Below, piece by piece: positions 11,481 to 22,892 of a stretch of 64,000 nucleotides of DNA (the first letter of the stretch is position 1; each line of letters starts with the position of its first letter). The stretch lies in the NCBI GenBank assembly GCA_020744425.1, contig JAGMUV010000018.1:186001-250000 (forward strand), read 5' to 3'. The position numbers and the translations under genes were made by a program. The stretch is from Dactylonectria macrodidyma. Lineage: Eukaryota > Ascomycota > Sordariomycetes > Hypocreales > Nectriaceae. Below the pieces are notes generated by a model, which did no database searches, had not been told where the DNA came from, and was given only the letters and a program-made list of their open reading frames with translations.

Positions 11481-13251
11481 ATAACAGAAGTCAGGATAGA
11501 TACAATCAACTCGGGGCAGGACACGTACTCGTCTCCAGACAAGCCACTCCCAACGCTGAAGACATCGAACAACAAATCTCAAGATTTGGTGGGCGATGAG
11601 CTGATGGCATTGTTTTGTCACATGGAATGGGTTCGCGCAAACATCCCTTGAAATTTAGGGCTTGGTAGATATCACTATGATAGACTAGCACCATTGAAAA
11701 CATCAGCAATTTTATCCTGGGTTCGAATAGGTTGAAGCTCTACATTGAGGGGGGCTTCGTGAGAGTAATGCAATGGCGCTTAATATGCTCTACTACCTCT
11801 GAAAGGGGCGAAAGGGGTATTTAGACATTCCGCGGCTACTATCCGCGTTACTAGGCCAAAGAATCTTCGTTTACGGCTGTGTAACAACTAAAAGCCCGAT
11901 ATGCAGCGGAGCTTTCCCCTACCTGCTCTCTTCTTCTTCTAGCATCACACCGGAAGCTCAGGAAAATTGGGTACCACAACCGTATGTAACGGCCAAAGGA
12001 AGTATTTTCAGATGGCGTAGACTATGGTGTATCCTTCTCAGATACGTGTAAGTCGAACTAGTAAAGGAGTAAATAACACCTTGGGAATACTATCTAGAGT
12101 CAAGTTAGGTCCGGATCTGCCTCGCCAAAGGCAACTAGGGTTCATGCTAAGTGAGGTTGTGCCAGCTGGGAAAAGGTGCGTCTCGTCCTGCCATCGGTTT
12201 CTCATAGTAACAAGGCCCTGGTCATCCCGCAACTTTCTTCGATCGCAAGAGATAAACCTTGATCGTGTCCAAGATAGCACTTCGACTGGCCACTTGGATG
12301 ACTTCGGGACCGAGCTTCAAGAAAAAGCCCTCAAACGATCTACAGTCACTTACCCCTTGAAATAGTAGAAGCGCATAGCATTTACAATAATGTGATGCCT
12401 GCCAATTATCAAGGCATATCCTAGTACTTGGGGTCACGTAGAGGATTCCGGGGTTATCCGCACACAGGTGAGTTGCCTCTATCCCTTGTGATCCAGCTAG
12501 CCTGTTTTTGTACAAAGCTACCGGCTATTCCGACCCCGCGTTGAGTGCCACACCCGATAAAAGAGGCTTGCCCTAGTATCCTTAGGAGCAATCCAAGTCT
12601 CTATGTTACATCACACGATTTGCGCGGCCCGGTCTCGACACCAAACGGATGGATTGACCTCTGTGTCTCTATCAATAGGCTAAGGTCATGCCGGCATCCG
12701 AACCTGCCAGGCGCTGATCTGAGCCCGATGGCTCGGGTCGTCTTTCAGCTCAAAACTGCATCTACTACGGTTGTGGACAAAAGTAAAGACACATACCACA
12801 CCCTATGAGAGCCCGACTGCTTTTGTAAATTACAGTGCTAAGAGCCCCTGTATCCAAGGCTCTGGAACGCTCCTCTTCGGTACGGAATAGAGTTCTTCGA
12901 CCGAGTCAGTTTCCAAGTTTTGGGACCTAATCACCATTGGACTCAGCTTGGCACACTTCTATGAAGCTATCGCAACTAGCGAGGGGCGCAGACCCTACCC
13001 CACGAAAGCTTGAAACGGTGTTGTGATAAATCTGGGGTTGGGGGCCTAGGCCCTCCTCCCACACGAAAACCGGGCACGATGTTGCAACAAGCCCAGGCCT
13101 AGTGGCGACTTTGGTTAGCAATAATGGGGATACATGTGCTGGCTCGGTTTTTGGTTCAAATACAGATCATTCCCTGCTCCTGCGCCACCGTGCCTTTTCT
13201 GCCAAGGTGCGAAGCGTTAAAGCCGTCCATGAGCAGCCCCGACTCTCGATC
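11481..13251. other. Intergenic, no gene seen
   Basis: No recognisable coding sequence on either strand; open frames are short and overlap in both directions. The right end must hold the promoter of the receptor gene starting at 13252. Confidence 0.45.
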
Positions 13252-14636
13252 ATGGCTGGGCTCCAGACAAATGTGTACGTCAGTGTCGGCATCACATGGT
13301 TCGCCGCTCTCCTGGCGCTGATCGCCAGAATCTGTGCCCGGCGGATCACCAAGGTCCGCTGGTGGTGGGATGACTACCTGTGCGTGGGTGCCTTCGTGAG
13401 TCCCCTTCGGGAATCTGGCCAAGTGAAGCCAACGTGCTTACAGCCGCAAGGCGACCTGCTGCGCTTACTCGATCATCCTCTTAATATGTAACGAACTCCG
13501 TGAGACTTGCAACTGTTGTACTATCTCTGACTCGGTTTCACAGGGACAAAGAACTGGTACCTGGGCCAGTTCCTCCTCGACTCCATGGCCGAGGAGGTGA
13601 GGGAAGATATCTTGAAGCATGCAAGGTTTGCGCAGTTTCTTGCTTCCTTCAGCTACTCGTACTCGATCGGGTTGTCAAAGCTCTCCATTCTGCTCTTCTA
13701 CTGGCGCATCTTCAAGCTGTCGGCCATCCGCATCCCGATCCAGGTCATGCTTGCCGTCGTAGGCATTTGGCTCATCCTGCGGACCTTCATGGTTGTCTTC
13801 CACTGTGTCCCGGTGCGAGCCTACTGGGACAAGTCAATCACGAATGCCACATGTAACATCAACGACACACAGTTCTTCTTTGGTACCTGCCTCACGCATT
13901 CCGTCATGGATATTGTCATTTTGACCCTACCTATTATCGAGGTCTTTAAGCTGCATCTACGGCTTGGCCAGAAGATCGCCATTACAGCCCTCTTTGCCAT
14001 CGGCTTTATGTGAGTCTAGCCCTCGACCTGTCCTGTGAGGACATGCTCACACGACACCTCAGTGTCTGTTTGGCCTCAACTTTCGTCATCATTGAATCGA
14101 TTCGATACGACGTACATACCACACAGATGCCCCACGATATGGCCTTAAACAATCTTTGGGGATCTGTTGAGCTTAACATTGCCATAGTCTGCGGTAAATT
14201 CTCTCGACCCCCAGGTATTTGTATTAAAGCTGCTCACGTCGTCGTAGGCTGCTTCCCCCTCCTACGGCCGATCTTCAAGCGCATCCTCCCCAAGTCCTTC
14301 CTCAGCTCCGCCAGCACCAGCTATCCCATCAGCGGTATCAGCCGAGCTACTCACGGTGTCCGCCTGGCCACGATCAGCAGGAGGAACAAGGAGACCGAGG
14401 CCAACGAGTCAAGTTCGACTCATCAGCTCGCCGACCCAGAGCAGGGTTTGTCGGAGTTTGAGGTGACGACCGGACAAGGGAAGGACGGCCCCCAGACGTA
14501 CATCTCGAGTTATGTGCCTGACTCTCGAGATCATGGCATGGCTGGCATACATGTTCGGAACGATATGGTGGTGGAGGTGGAACAGCTGCATCGCGCATAC
14601 TCGATGACGCGATTAAATCACGCATCTGAGAAATAA
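13252..14636 (+). CDS. Seven-transmembrane rhodopsin-like/PTH11-type receptor protein
   Basis: Five exons: 13252-13395, 13451-13487, 13544-14009, 14063-14193 and 14248-14636, giving 388 aa with all phases consistent. Seven hydrophobic spans occupy about residues 8-320, with the family hallmark WWWDDYL after span 1 and a Cys-rich loop after span 4 (CVPVRAYWD). The tail of about 100 residues is polar and cytosolic. Such proteins are plasma-membrane receptors implicated in surface or nutrient sensing; the ligand is unknown. No CFEM domain precedes the spans. The ATG at 13252 was chosen because it directly precedes the first span; the in-frame extension to 13102 has no typical features. Exon 2 is only 37 nt and its AAG acceptor is an inference; the intron at 14194-14247 has no stop and could be retained. 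Confidence 0.8.
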
Positions 14637-16327
14637 TTTGTATTTCACACCTTTTAATCTAAATACCCATCAACTATTATCTTGCTAAAAAGCAGAGGTC
14701 CCGCTACTTTAGCTTGCCACCCCCAAACATAAGCCACTGTTACAATTAACTAGACCATTGAGTATTATAGCTTAACTACGAATGCTCTAAACCAGCTTCG
14801 GCGCATAAATGCCGCGGCCAAGTTGCACCGAACAAGATAATACTAGGCTAGGATATGTTCTGCCCTTCCGGAACCTGGGTGCCACGACTTTCTCTCATCT
14901 CTTAAAAACAGCGCGCACATACATGATCGAGAGCTTTGAGTTGATTGACGACGCATTTAACCGTATGCGAGGGCCGACAAGAAGGAGCATATCTTACAGG
15001 ATCAAATCAGACAAGTACAGCAAGCGAACTAGACGACGGGAAGCGCAGCGAGAAATCAGATCCAGCTCATCACAATGCCTGTCGGGGAGCTAGAGACGGC
15101 GGGTCTCAGCATTGCGCAATATTCCCCAAATCGGCCGAGAGTCGGAAGAAGCTCGCTGCTAGGCTTGAAGATCTAAAGAAACTCATCGAAGCCCATTTTC
15201 ATGTCAGCATGGAGACTCTGACCCAGTCGCTATGCATGATCGCCTTGCGCCGAATGCATCCATGGCTTTGGTCCAGGCCATGCAAATCGGGTACAAGGGG
15301 TGGGTTAAGGCTGACAACCTGGAGGGGGGATCAATGAAGAAGAGTTCCATTACTGGCCTGATAGATGCGTGTACAGAAACCATCAGCGGGCTGACGGAAA
15401 CTTCCAAGCATTCTACTAAAGGAGGGTTGACCGTTGAGAATCAGGGCTACAGCAAGGTCTTGCCACGGCTCAAACCGTGGAGGAACTACTTCAAGCGATA
15501 CTAACTATTTACTTTTGGCTCAAGTTGTTGCGATGTGTAGCACAACTAGATATCATGCAGCGTCTGAATCACGGGGCCGAGCACTCGCGTTCTGGGCACC
15601 CTTTGTCATTGATAACCTCGAGTTTGACCCTCCTGGTCTACTAGATGGGCTGTTGCGTCTTCGAGCACGTCAGGAAAGGCTTGCAAAATGATTGAATGCC
15701 AAAATGTTTGAAGATTGCTATAGAGCGAGCTCTTCAGGGCGAGACTTGGGATCAATGGCTCGGCTCAAAGGATCTTTAGGAAAGAGAAACTATGGTCGAC
15801 ATCAGCATAGACATCCAGGAAGGAGCTGTACTAGGCCTTGTTCAAACTCACTCCGTGGTCCCATGAGACATTCTTGGTCGCCGCCAACGTGCAACTAACG
15901 CAGTTATGCGGATGAGTACTCAGTGCAGCCGTCGCAGCCAACCCAAACGAACGCAACGCGCGGAAGATCAAGATGGAGGTCGCGTACTTGGGTGATGAGA
16001 CGGTTTGGGTCACCGACGAAAACCCATTTGACCATGCAAGGCTTGTGTGCGGGCGACAGGGTCGAGAAGGACATTTGAGAGAGGGAGGCCTAAGCAGATA
16101 ATCAGCCACCACTTGGGCCTTTTATAGAGTGGAGAATCTAGATTCGACAGGATGTGGATACTGGTTTGGATTTGTTTAGGGTGACGAAGGTATTGATAGA
16201 GTTTTGTGAGAGAGATCTTCCAGCCGAGTCATTAAAAACGGTGTAATTTGTTAGGAAGAAGAGTAACCCAAGTCTATTTTATTCCCATCGACCTCACTCA
16301 GCACCTTTTGCGTAGCTTCCATATTGT
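14637..16327. other. Mostly non-coding; contains a possible gene relic
   Basis: The 3' end of the receptor gene is followed by AT-rich sequence to about 14800. A possible decayed gene (listed separately) occupies 14945-15850. I see nothing between 15900 and the SnoaL-like gene. Confidence 0.4.
14945..15850 (+). pseudogene. Possible decayed gene of unknown family
   Basis: Protein-like text hops between frames. One frame has a charged helix (RKKLAARLEDLKKLIEAHF, near 15150-15210). Another carries 90 codons at 15232-15504 (LAPNASMALVQAMQIGYKGW...GLIDACTETISGL). A third gives FWAPFVIDNLEFDPPGLLDG near 15590-15650. The pieces would join if single-base shifts were assumed. I do not recognise the family. 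This could be coincidence, so confidence is low. Confidence 0.25.
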
Positions 16328-16837
16328 CTAGCTGCTAAGAGATACACCCAACAAGCCAGCAATGAAAATGATGATCTTGAGGAAAACAGACATCTTGTGA
16401 TAAGTACGCTCCAGTCTCATCTCCTTCAGGTACCACTGGCCATCAACGAGCTTCCAGGTTTCATTATAGAAGCCACCGCCTCTCATCTCAGCCCAAGCGC
16501 CCAGCTTCTTGTGCATGAGCTGATCTTCAAACCCAAAAATAGCATTGACCTCATCGGGTGCCACTTGCTCAAAGCTTCCTGGACAAATATTGTGCAAGGT
16601 GTCGAGTGGCGCAAAGAACTTGGAGAAGAAGGCCACGGTTTTTTTGGTAGAGTCGAATTCCATCACTTGGTCTCCGATAACGAGGAGCTTTCCTTCCTTA
16701 TCCCAAAAACTCCATTGAGCATCTGGGAGTGCGATGTCAGGCTCAAATTTGTCAAGTTGTTTGGTGTCGGCGTATCGGCAGTAGCGAGCCTTTTTGCACG
16801 AGATGGCATGGGCGACTTCAGGCGAAACCTGGGCCAT
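16328..16837 (-). CDS. SnoaL-like (NTF2-fold) protein with C-terminal membrane anchor
   Basis: A single exon of 169 aa starting at an ATG at 16837. Residues 10-140 fit the SnoaL-like NTF2 fold: an opening helix (ISCKKARYCRYADTKQLDKF), a WSFWD strand, phenylalanine-rich middle and a closing strand pattern (YNETWKLVDGQWYLKEMRLE). In this family the cone-shaped barrel binds small hydrophobic ligands and may be enzymatic or not. Residues about 150-165 (VFLKIIIFIAGLLGV) form one hydrophobic segment that could anchor the protein. It is divergent with the alpha/beta hydrolase at 17663, with 825 bp between the start codons. Exact substrate unknown. Confidence 0.75.
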   Translation of the reverse strand: MAQVSPEVAHAISCKKARYCRYADTKQLDKFEPDIALPDAQWSFWDKEGKLLVIGDQVMEFDSTKKTVAFFSKFFAPLDTLHNICPGSFEQVAPDEVNAIFGFEDQLMHKKLGAWAEMRGGGFYNETWKLVDGQWYLKEMRLERTYHKMSVFLKIIIFIAGLLGVSLSS

Positions 16838-17662
16838 GTTGAGGAAAAACCCGTTTGTGAAATAAGATCGAAGTTGGCTTGAAACAAGACGATGAGTGAA
16901 TCAGAAGGCAAGCGGCGGCTTGGAGAGTAATAGGTCGCGTGATGTGGTAGGTTGATGTGGTGGGTTAATGATGGAGAAAAAATGGCGTGGGGACAAGATT
17001 GTTGAGAACAGGGAGAAAAGTCCAGAGAGCGACGAGGGAAATTTGTTGGAAATTGACGGATAGTTAGATACGTATTCATGCAATAATTTATGTTGGCCAA
17101 GACATTTTTGATTGAAAAAGCAACAATCGCGTTTTCGGCTGACTGAGTACATTGTCTACTTCAGCTCAAGCGGGCACCCACCCAGTTGCTTACTTGTAGC
17201 ATGTTTTAACCGCTAACTGTAAGCGCTGAGAGTACCTTATCCCCAGGAGCTTGTACCTTGAGGTACTGGACACGCTTCGAAGGATGCTGGTTTTGCGATA
17301 AGACGAGTTGTTTGGTCCGTTTGGAAGACTACTGCAAGCCACCCTCATTTAGTTCATAGCGCGGGAATAAGGCATCCAGGCAGCCAGACCTGTCACACGT
17401 TGATGAAAGCTGTCAGTAACTTCAGTTATCAGAGCTTGCCTCACCAAGTAAGATACCTTACATATCTATGATATTAAGGGTACTTACTCTTCAATCATTT
17501 GTAAACGTACCTTGAAGTGACAGGCGAGTTTGCAATGCCCAGGCAACCGTAGGATTCGCTACCTTGTTTCGGGACTAGTTAGACGGCTATATATTACAGC
17601 CCTACCAGGCGGTCGCTGGAGCCTGCCAAGCTCAATCCATCCAGCCGCTTTTTGCCAAGACA
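16838..17662. promoter_or_regulatory. Shared intergenic region between two divergent genes
   Basis: 825 bp separate the ATGs of the SnoaL-like gene (minus) and the hydrolase (plus), so promoters of both must lie here. A TATA-like TATATATTA occurs at about 17588-17596, some 70 bp before the hydrolase start. No other element was recognised. Confidence 0.4.
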
Positions 17663-18583
17663 ATGAATGCCTCCCCAGAACTCTTCGTCACGCTGTCGAA
17701 GCGCGTGCGGCTCTGCTACCAGACGTTTGGAAATTCGTCTGACCCTGCTGTTGTTCTCATCGCGGGCCATGCGTGCTCGATGCTCCATTGGACGGAGGAC
17801 TTGATTGCGTTGTTTAGCCCTGCGGTGAAGCCTTACTACTTGATCCGGTTCGATCACCGCGACACCGGCCTATCAACCGAATTTCCCGTGCCAGGCGGAT
17901 ACACCCTCTCGGATATGGCTGGCGACATTGAAGGGCTCATCGACCATCTCGGGTTGGCCCCCAAGGGATACCACCTGGTTGGCGCCAGCATGGGAGGACC
18001 TCTTGCCAACCTGGTCGCTACACGGAGGCCACAGGAGGTTCGAAGCTTGACGCTACTATACACTTCCCCGGGAGTTAGTACCGAGCTTCCCCTCAGGGAA
18101 GGGTTTCAGTTCACGGGCCTTGGTGTTGATTCCTTCATGGGAGTAGGAGACCATAGGAAGAAGCACATCGAAGCTGAGATAAAAAAATGGGATGCTCTTA
18201 CGACGCAGCCAGTAGACGAAGTCGAAAGAAAGGAGAATGAGGCCTGGATTACACACATCGTCGATCGAGATATCCAAGGCAGTACGCTGTTCTCCAAGGG
18301 ACCGAATCACGGCGGCGCGTCATATGCCGGTTGGCCCGGTGTGGAGATGCTCAAGGGCATCAAATCTCCAACCACTGTGATTCAGGCCAGTAAAGATCAG
18401 ATGTTTGGCGAAGAACATGGAGAGGCACTGGCCAAGGGTATCAGCGGCGCAAAGTATGTGCTGTGGGAGGATGTTGGTCATGAGCTGCCAAAGCGAATCT
18501 GGCTTAGACTGGCCGAGACCTTCTTGCAGACGTGGAAGAGGGGCGATGACGAATGGATGAAGAATGTGGAAACCGAGGAATGA
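17663..18583 (+). CDS. Alpha/beta hydrolase
   Basis: A single-exon 306-aa protein of the alpha/beta hydrolase fold. The oxyanion region is VVLIAGHACSMLHW (residues 30-43). The nucleophile elbow is GASMGG with Ser109. The acid is probably Asp245 (ASKDQM) and the base His273 (VGHELP). The DHRDTGLS segment (64-71) is typical of the subgroup that includes Aclacinomycin methylesterase-like and haloperoxidase-like hydrolases. There is no signal peptide, so it should be cytosolic. Length matches the family. Substrate cannot be predicted. The ATG at 17663 follows a short leader and precedes the first beta strand at the usual distance. Confidence 0.88.
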   Translation: MNASPELFVTLSKRVRLCYQTFGNSSDPAVVLIAGHACSMLHWTEDLIALFSPAVKPYYLIRFDHRDTGLSTEFPVPGGYTLSDMAGDIEGLIDHLGLAPKGYHLVGASMGGPLANLVATRRPQEVRSLTLLYTSPGVSTELPLREGFQFTGLGVDSFMGVGDHRKKHIEAEIKKWDALTTQPVDEVERKENEAWITHIVDRDIQGSTLFSKGPNHGGASYAGWPGVEMLKGIKSPTTVIQASKDQMFGEEHGEALAKGISGAKYVLWEDVGHELPKRIWLRLAETFLQTWKRGDDEWMKNVETEE

Positions 18584-19187
18584 GCAAATGGTGTTTCGTC
18601 ATGTTGGAAGCAAATTGGGCAATGCTCGGCCTCGGTCTGTCGCATCATGGCTGACTTGTGACTGGGGCTGACAGGATTTGCGGAACACCACTGTAAGAGG
18701 CCGTCACGTAGTTTTTATTGCAAGAGCCTTGTCCACCTTCCTAATTCCGTCTTTTTGGAAGCGGAGAATAGCTCCGAGTCTTTCCATTACTATACTTCAG
18801 ACTTTCTCCGCAGGCCCCAGTCATACTTCTGCTTTTGTCTATGGGGTGGTCGATCTCTGCTTTTTATTATGCAAGTCGTTTGGTTTGGCTTCCAGCGCCG
18901 TACAGCTGCATATAGTTGCCTGATACAAGCACGTGGAGTACTTTTGGGGTCAACAGGCACAGTCACACGAAAAATGGCTCAGGAAATTCCCCTTTCAACT
19001 CAATTAACACTAGCTAGCCAGTTGCACGTTGTTGACTCATGGTGCGATTATTGCGTAGTATGTCGAGCTAGTAGTTCTCCTTCCCCCTCCCGACCCAATC
19101 CCAAGCTCCATATTCCCTCATCAACTATCAACCATCAACCATCAACCATTCAACATCAACGTCGTTCTAGTTGCCTAATTGCGCCTT
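18584..19187. other. Intergenic with short ATCAACC microsatellite
   Basis: Lies between the 3' ends of two convergent genes. A (ATCAACC)-type repeat at 19120-19160 has about six imperfect 7-bp units. No gene seen. Confidence 0.6.
19120..19160. repeat. Imperfect ATCAACC tandem repeat
   Basis: About six 7-bp units (ATCAACT, ATCAACC x3, ATTCAAC, ATCAACG). It ends 27 bp beyond the stop codon of the HsbA-type gene. Confidence 0.8.
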
Positions 19188-19697
19188 TCAAGAGTAGGCC
19201 GCAATAGCCTCGTCAAAGGCGTCAAGGATGGGCTGAACGATGGTTTGGGCAGTGCTCTGCAGAGCATCGGGGACCTTGTCAATGACGGCATCGGAAAAGG
19301 TCACGGTGGCAGCCTTCTGGGTCTGAAGGGTCGATAGGATCACAGAGCTGACACCCAAAGCATCAAACTTGGACTTGGCGTCGACAATTGTGTCAAGAGC
19401 GGCCTCGACAACGGTAGCGAGGGCGTTAGTCGCAGTTGCAACGTCGATGGCCTCAGCGATGCTGAGCTCATCGGAAGCATTAGCAACGGTCGTACCGTCT
19501 TCGGTGTCGGCGAGAAGCTGGTCCGAAAGGGCGACAATGGCAGCAGCTCCGTCGAGAGTTCCATCCCAAGCGGTGACGGTGTCATCAAGAGACGTAGTCG
19601 TGGCGGAGATGGTGTCAATGGCCGCAATGATGGTAGCACCTGACGCGAGAGCGGTCGAGGCGAAGAGAGAAAGAGTGAAGAGCTTGGTGAGAATCAT
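19188..19697 (-). CDS. Hydrophobic surface binding protein A-like (HsbA) secreted protein
   Basis: 169 aa from the ATG at 19697. The first 18 residues (MILTKLFTLSLFASTALA) are a clear signal peptide, which decides the start; the upstream in-frame extension to 19868 lacks such features. The mature part is Ala/Thr/Asp/Val-rich and helical with few aromatics and no Cys, as in HsbA/antigenic cell-wall galactomannoprotein family proteins (about 170-190 aa). Known members are secreted, coat hydrophobic surfaces and can recruit cutinase-type enzymes. There is no GPI signal or Ser/Thr-rich tail. Function in this organism is inferred only from family. Confidence 0.85.
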   Translation of the reverse strand: MILTKLFTLSLFASTALASGATIIAAIDTISATTTSLDDTVTAWDGTLDGAAAIVALSDQLLADTEDGTTVANASDELSIAEAIDVATATNALATVVEAALDTIVDAKSKFDALGVSSVILSTLQTQKAATVTFSDAVIDKVPDALQSTAQTIVQPILDAFDEAIAAYS

Positions 19698-20931
19698 GTT
19701 GGGCTTTTGGGTAGTGGAAAAGTTGAAGATTTGAATTGAGTTGAACTTGAAAAGCTTGTCGATTCTCTGAGATTCGGCTGTGATGATCAGCTTGAGGCTG
19801 GAGAGGAAAGTCTCAAGACATGACCGGACTGAAGATTTCTTAAATAGTTGACTTTCTACGGCTTTCACATGAATTTCATCATTTTCAATAATTGTAACTC
19901 ATTCCTCAAGTCTATCCGAATACGCCCCAATCGAGTAACGCCATCAGTTGCCTCCGCAATCATACTGGAAATGGTTGTGCTTCCGAAGTGTAGGTAGGAT
20001 CCCTAAATGCAAAATGCAGCACAACGCGCCCCTCGTGTAGTTGTTTCGGACATGAACATCCTATAATTGACTATACAGCGTCGATGATATGACCTAGCGG
20101 GCAGGTCCGTGGCATGCTGACCTCTGAAACGGGTTAAGCATGAGGGGAACCTAGTCGACGATGGCAGGGGTGGCCAGGGAAAAGTCTGGGGAAGCCATGC
20201 CGCGGCTTGGCCGACAATGAGATTGCATGTGGGATCCGCGAATTGTGGGGTAAGGAAAGGCGAATTGATCGTGGCTATTGAGTTGGGTTTCTTGGGCGTG
20301 AGTGCATCGCCATCGCGGACCTTGTTGGAACCCCTGGCACGAGCATTCCTGTTCCTTGATGTTATTGTTGCATCGCTTAAGTGTTACTTTGTGCCCTGGC
20401 AGGAGGGCATCACACCATCAGCAGGTTCAATCTCACCGATCAGTCCCTGGGGACCGCAAAGACCTTGATGGTTGCGGCAATATCTGGCTGTATTATTCTC
20501 ACGTCAGTAGTTCCGCAACACACAGGCTATTACCGAACCAGATGCCGTATCAAACACACAGGAAACTCATAGAATAAATGCAGACGTTCAGATCAGTGCA
20601 ATGCAATAACAATGGTTGAGGAGGAATTGTAGAAATCAAAAGCTTGGTTGGTTCGCTAAGTTTCTCATAGCTTGTGTAGAAGTGACGAAGCGTGAGCGGG
20701 GCACCCTGGTTTGCTATTTCTCATCACATCACGTAATGTTATGCCTTGCAGATGCTACAGGGGTACAGTCTTGGAGGATCTATCCTCAAGCCTCATTGGT
20801 GGCCTTGTCGTCTAACTTTACTCGACGGTGTGTACGTGCGCGAGAAGTTCACATGCTCTAGGCCATCAAGTCTACCCAATCCTTCTCTACAAGGCGCTCT
20901 ATCTCTAACAACTCAATTGGACAGCCTATCT
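19698..20931. other. Intergenic, no gene seen
   Basis: Contains the HsbA-type promoter (CT/GA-rich leader just upstream of 19697). Short open frames between 20217 and 20940 overlap one another in several frames and match nothing recognisable. Confidence 0.5.
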
Positions 20932-22038
20932 TTAGTTTGACGTAATCTTATCCGTGTCGATGCCGAACACCTCCCGCGTCAGCTTTTTGAACTCTCCAAA
21001 GTTCGACACGGTCCGCTCCTCCTCGATCTTAGAATTTGCCTCATCCAATCCTTTTCGCTTGTAGACTGCCACAAATCTATCCCCTTCCTTCCTGGCCCCC
21101 AATGCTTCTTCTTGCGAATACACGAGGCTATGTCTTCCGCTAGCGTTTGCGTGGTCGCCTCTCTCGGTCCCAAATGGAGTTGTCGCTACCAGCTGCCTGA
21201 CGAAGATTGAGCCGTGCCAAGTATTGGAGAACCAGTTTGCTGTGAGATAGTCGACTGGTAGCTGGGGTTGTGCAATGTAGTGGTACAACGGAGCCCATTT
21301 GAAGGCGGAACTCGCCTCCGAGCTGTTGCTCTCGTTGTCGTACAGCTTGCGATAAAGTGTGTAACCATTTGGCACGCCGTCAGGTTTACTGAATGGTGGC
21401 AGACACTCGTAGACATGGCGGTGTGCAGCAGTCTCGGTGTTGATTAAGATCGGCTCTCTCGGTTGTCCGACGCCAAAGCCGACATCGCAGTGAACGATTA
21501 TTCCAGATCCTCCACCAGGAGCTTTCCAGCCTTCTGAGACGATATCTTCGCCAGACACCTCGCTCTCGGTGAAGTGCACATGCGTCGTCTGGTGCGACAG
21601 AGCGGACCAAGACCACCCCGCATCTTCTGGCGTTTTGCCCTGAAATGTATAGACTCGCCCAGAATGATTCGTGATGGTATATCCAAGCGAGCGCAGGACC
21701 ATTGCAAAAAGTCCATTTAGCTCGAAACAGTATCCTCCCATGCCTCGAGTGACAATCTTGTTATAGAGCGCATCGGGGCTGATGTCAATGTTGCCTTTGC
21801 CCTCCTGGTAGGGGATTGGATCGGAATCCTTGTATTCGGTGTTCTTTCCCACGTGGACAGAGACGGATTCGAACGGAATCTTGTCATGATGCCGCTGCTG
21901 CATCTCTCGAAGTAGCGAAAAGGTCGGTTTGGGGAGCTCAGCTTGGTCTGGTTTAACCTGACTGACGCCTAAATGTTGTAGGTACCCGATAACCTTTTCC
22001 GCGGAGAGGCGGGGAAGTTGCACAGATAAGTTCTCCAT
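20932..22038 (-). CDS. Arylamine N-acetyltransferase family enzyme
   Basis: A single-exon 368-aa protein. The catalytic Cys lies in RGMGGYCFELNGLF (Cys104), corresponding to the RGGxC motif of NAT enzymes. The remaining triad residues are probably His153 (TTHVHF) and Asp185 (CDVGFG). The N-terminal IPFESVSVH segment (residues 54-62) is also typical. NATs transfer an acyl group from acyl-CoA to aromatic amines or hydrazines in the cytosol. Some Fusarium homologues use malonyl-CoA to detoxify 2-aminophenol, but nothing here shows which donor is used. The THVHF sequence around the His differs from the common THMVLLV. The enzyme is head to head with the biotin ligase gene. Confidence 0.88.
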   Translation of the reverse strand: MENLSVQLPRLSAEKVIGYLQHLGVSQVKPDQAELPKPTFSLLREMQQRHHDKIPFESVSVHVGKNTEYKDSDPIPYQEGKGNIDISPDALYNKIVTRGMGGYCFELNGLFAMVLRSLGYTITNHSGRVYTFQGKTPEDAGWSWSALSHQTTHVHFTESEVSGEDIVSEGWKAPGGGSGIIVHCDVGFGVGQPREPILINTETAAHRHVYECLPPFSKPDGVPNGYTLYRKLYDNESNSSEASSAFKWAPLYHYIAQPQLPVDYLTANWFSNTWHGSIFVRQLVATTPFGTERGDHANASGRHSLVYSQEEALGARKEGDRFVAVYKRKGLDEANSKIEEERTVSNFGEFKKLTREVFGIDTDKITSN

Positions 22039-22892
22039 TGGGGTTTGTTGTGATGCTCAGGTTTGAGTTGTTTGGAAGAGTCACGGTGATAATACTCCAG
22101 CGATGCCGGAGGGACGACTAGCTTTTCTATCTCAAGCCCATTACAAATTCCACCATTGCTTTGTAAGCACACCTTGCTTCAACAAGCCGTGCTGCTTTTT
22201 ACTCGGTGATACATAAAGGAGGATCTTAAATATCCACGGGGAATACATTCAAAGGCTATGTTTACAATTAAACAGCAATCTAGTTGCTTGATGGCTGGTT
22301 CACTCTAAGGGTGTAGGGTAGGCTGATTGAGGGGTTTACAGCTACCTGGTCGACCAGGATGTTTGCGTATGCGCGGGGACAAGGTGAGCCTGATGGCTTT
22401 AGGACAGGGGCCCAAATCTCATAAATTTTCTCTGTCAATAAAAATTAACCATCTTTGATTGGCCCGAGAGATCGTTCATCCTAAGAAGGACTTGCTAGAT
22501 GACTTGGGAGCCTCAGTGATGCTGTTCCAGCCTGAGCCTGTGACGGAATAAGATTAATCCGGGAGAGGGGATGACTCACTGAGCCGTTGGGCCACTACTC
22601 GGGCCGTGAGAAACCGCATCTCGCATTTGCTAACCCGTAACAACCGAACACCCCAACAAACGACTCACGTGATAGCCGCATAATAATCCCCTCAGACCTC
22701 GAAGACCAAAGCTTAGATGGTATTATTGTTGTTTTCAATTCCCTTTTCCTTGGTGTCCACAAAACGATAGCATTGTTTCCTCGTTGGTAAGTTCTTTCTT
22801 TGCAATAATTACCCAAATTCTCGCACTGACAGGCTGTTTCGCCGTAATTCAGTTCTTTGTCTGAGACGGGCAAAATAGAAAAACATCTGAAC
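22039..22892. promoter_or_regulatory. Intergenic region shared by divergent NAT and biotin-ligase genes
   Basis: 854 bp between the two start codons, which must hold both promoters. No clear factor site was recognised. Confidence 0.4.

Noticed and set aside
13102..13251. N-terminal extension of the 7-TM receptor
   Set aside because: The Met at 13252 directly precedes the first membrane span as in the family; the extension is low in family features.
14194..14247. Reading through the last receptor intron as coding
   Set aside because: It has no stop, but borders are canonical (GTAAAT...TAG) and removal joins span 7 residues as in the family.
16397..16882. 161-codon plus-strand frame
   Set aside because: Antisense to the SnoaL-like gene, whose minus-strand product has a clear fold.
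19698..19868. 57-residue N-terminal extension of the HsbA-type protein
   Set aside because: The signal peptide begins at the ATG at 19697; the extension is polar and atypical.
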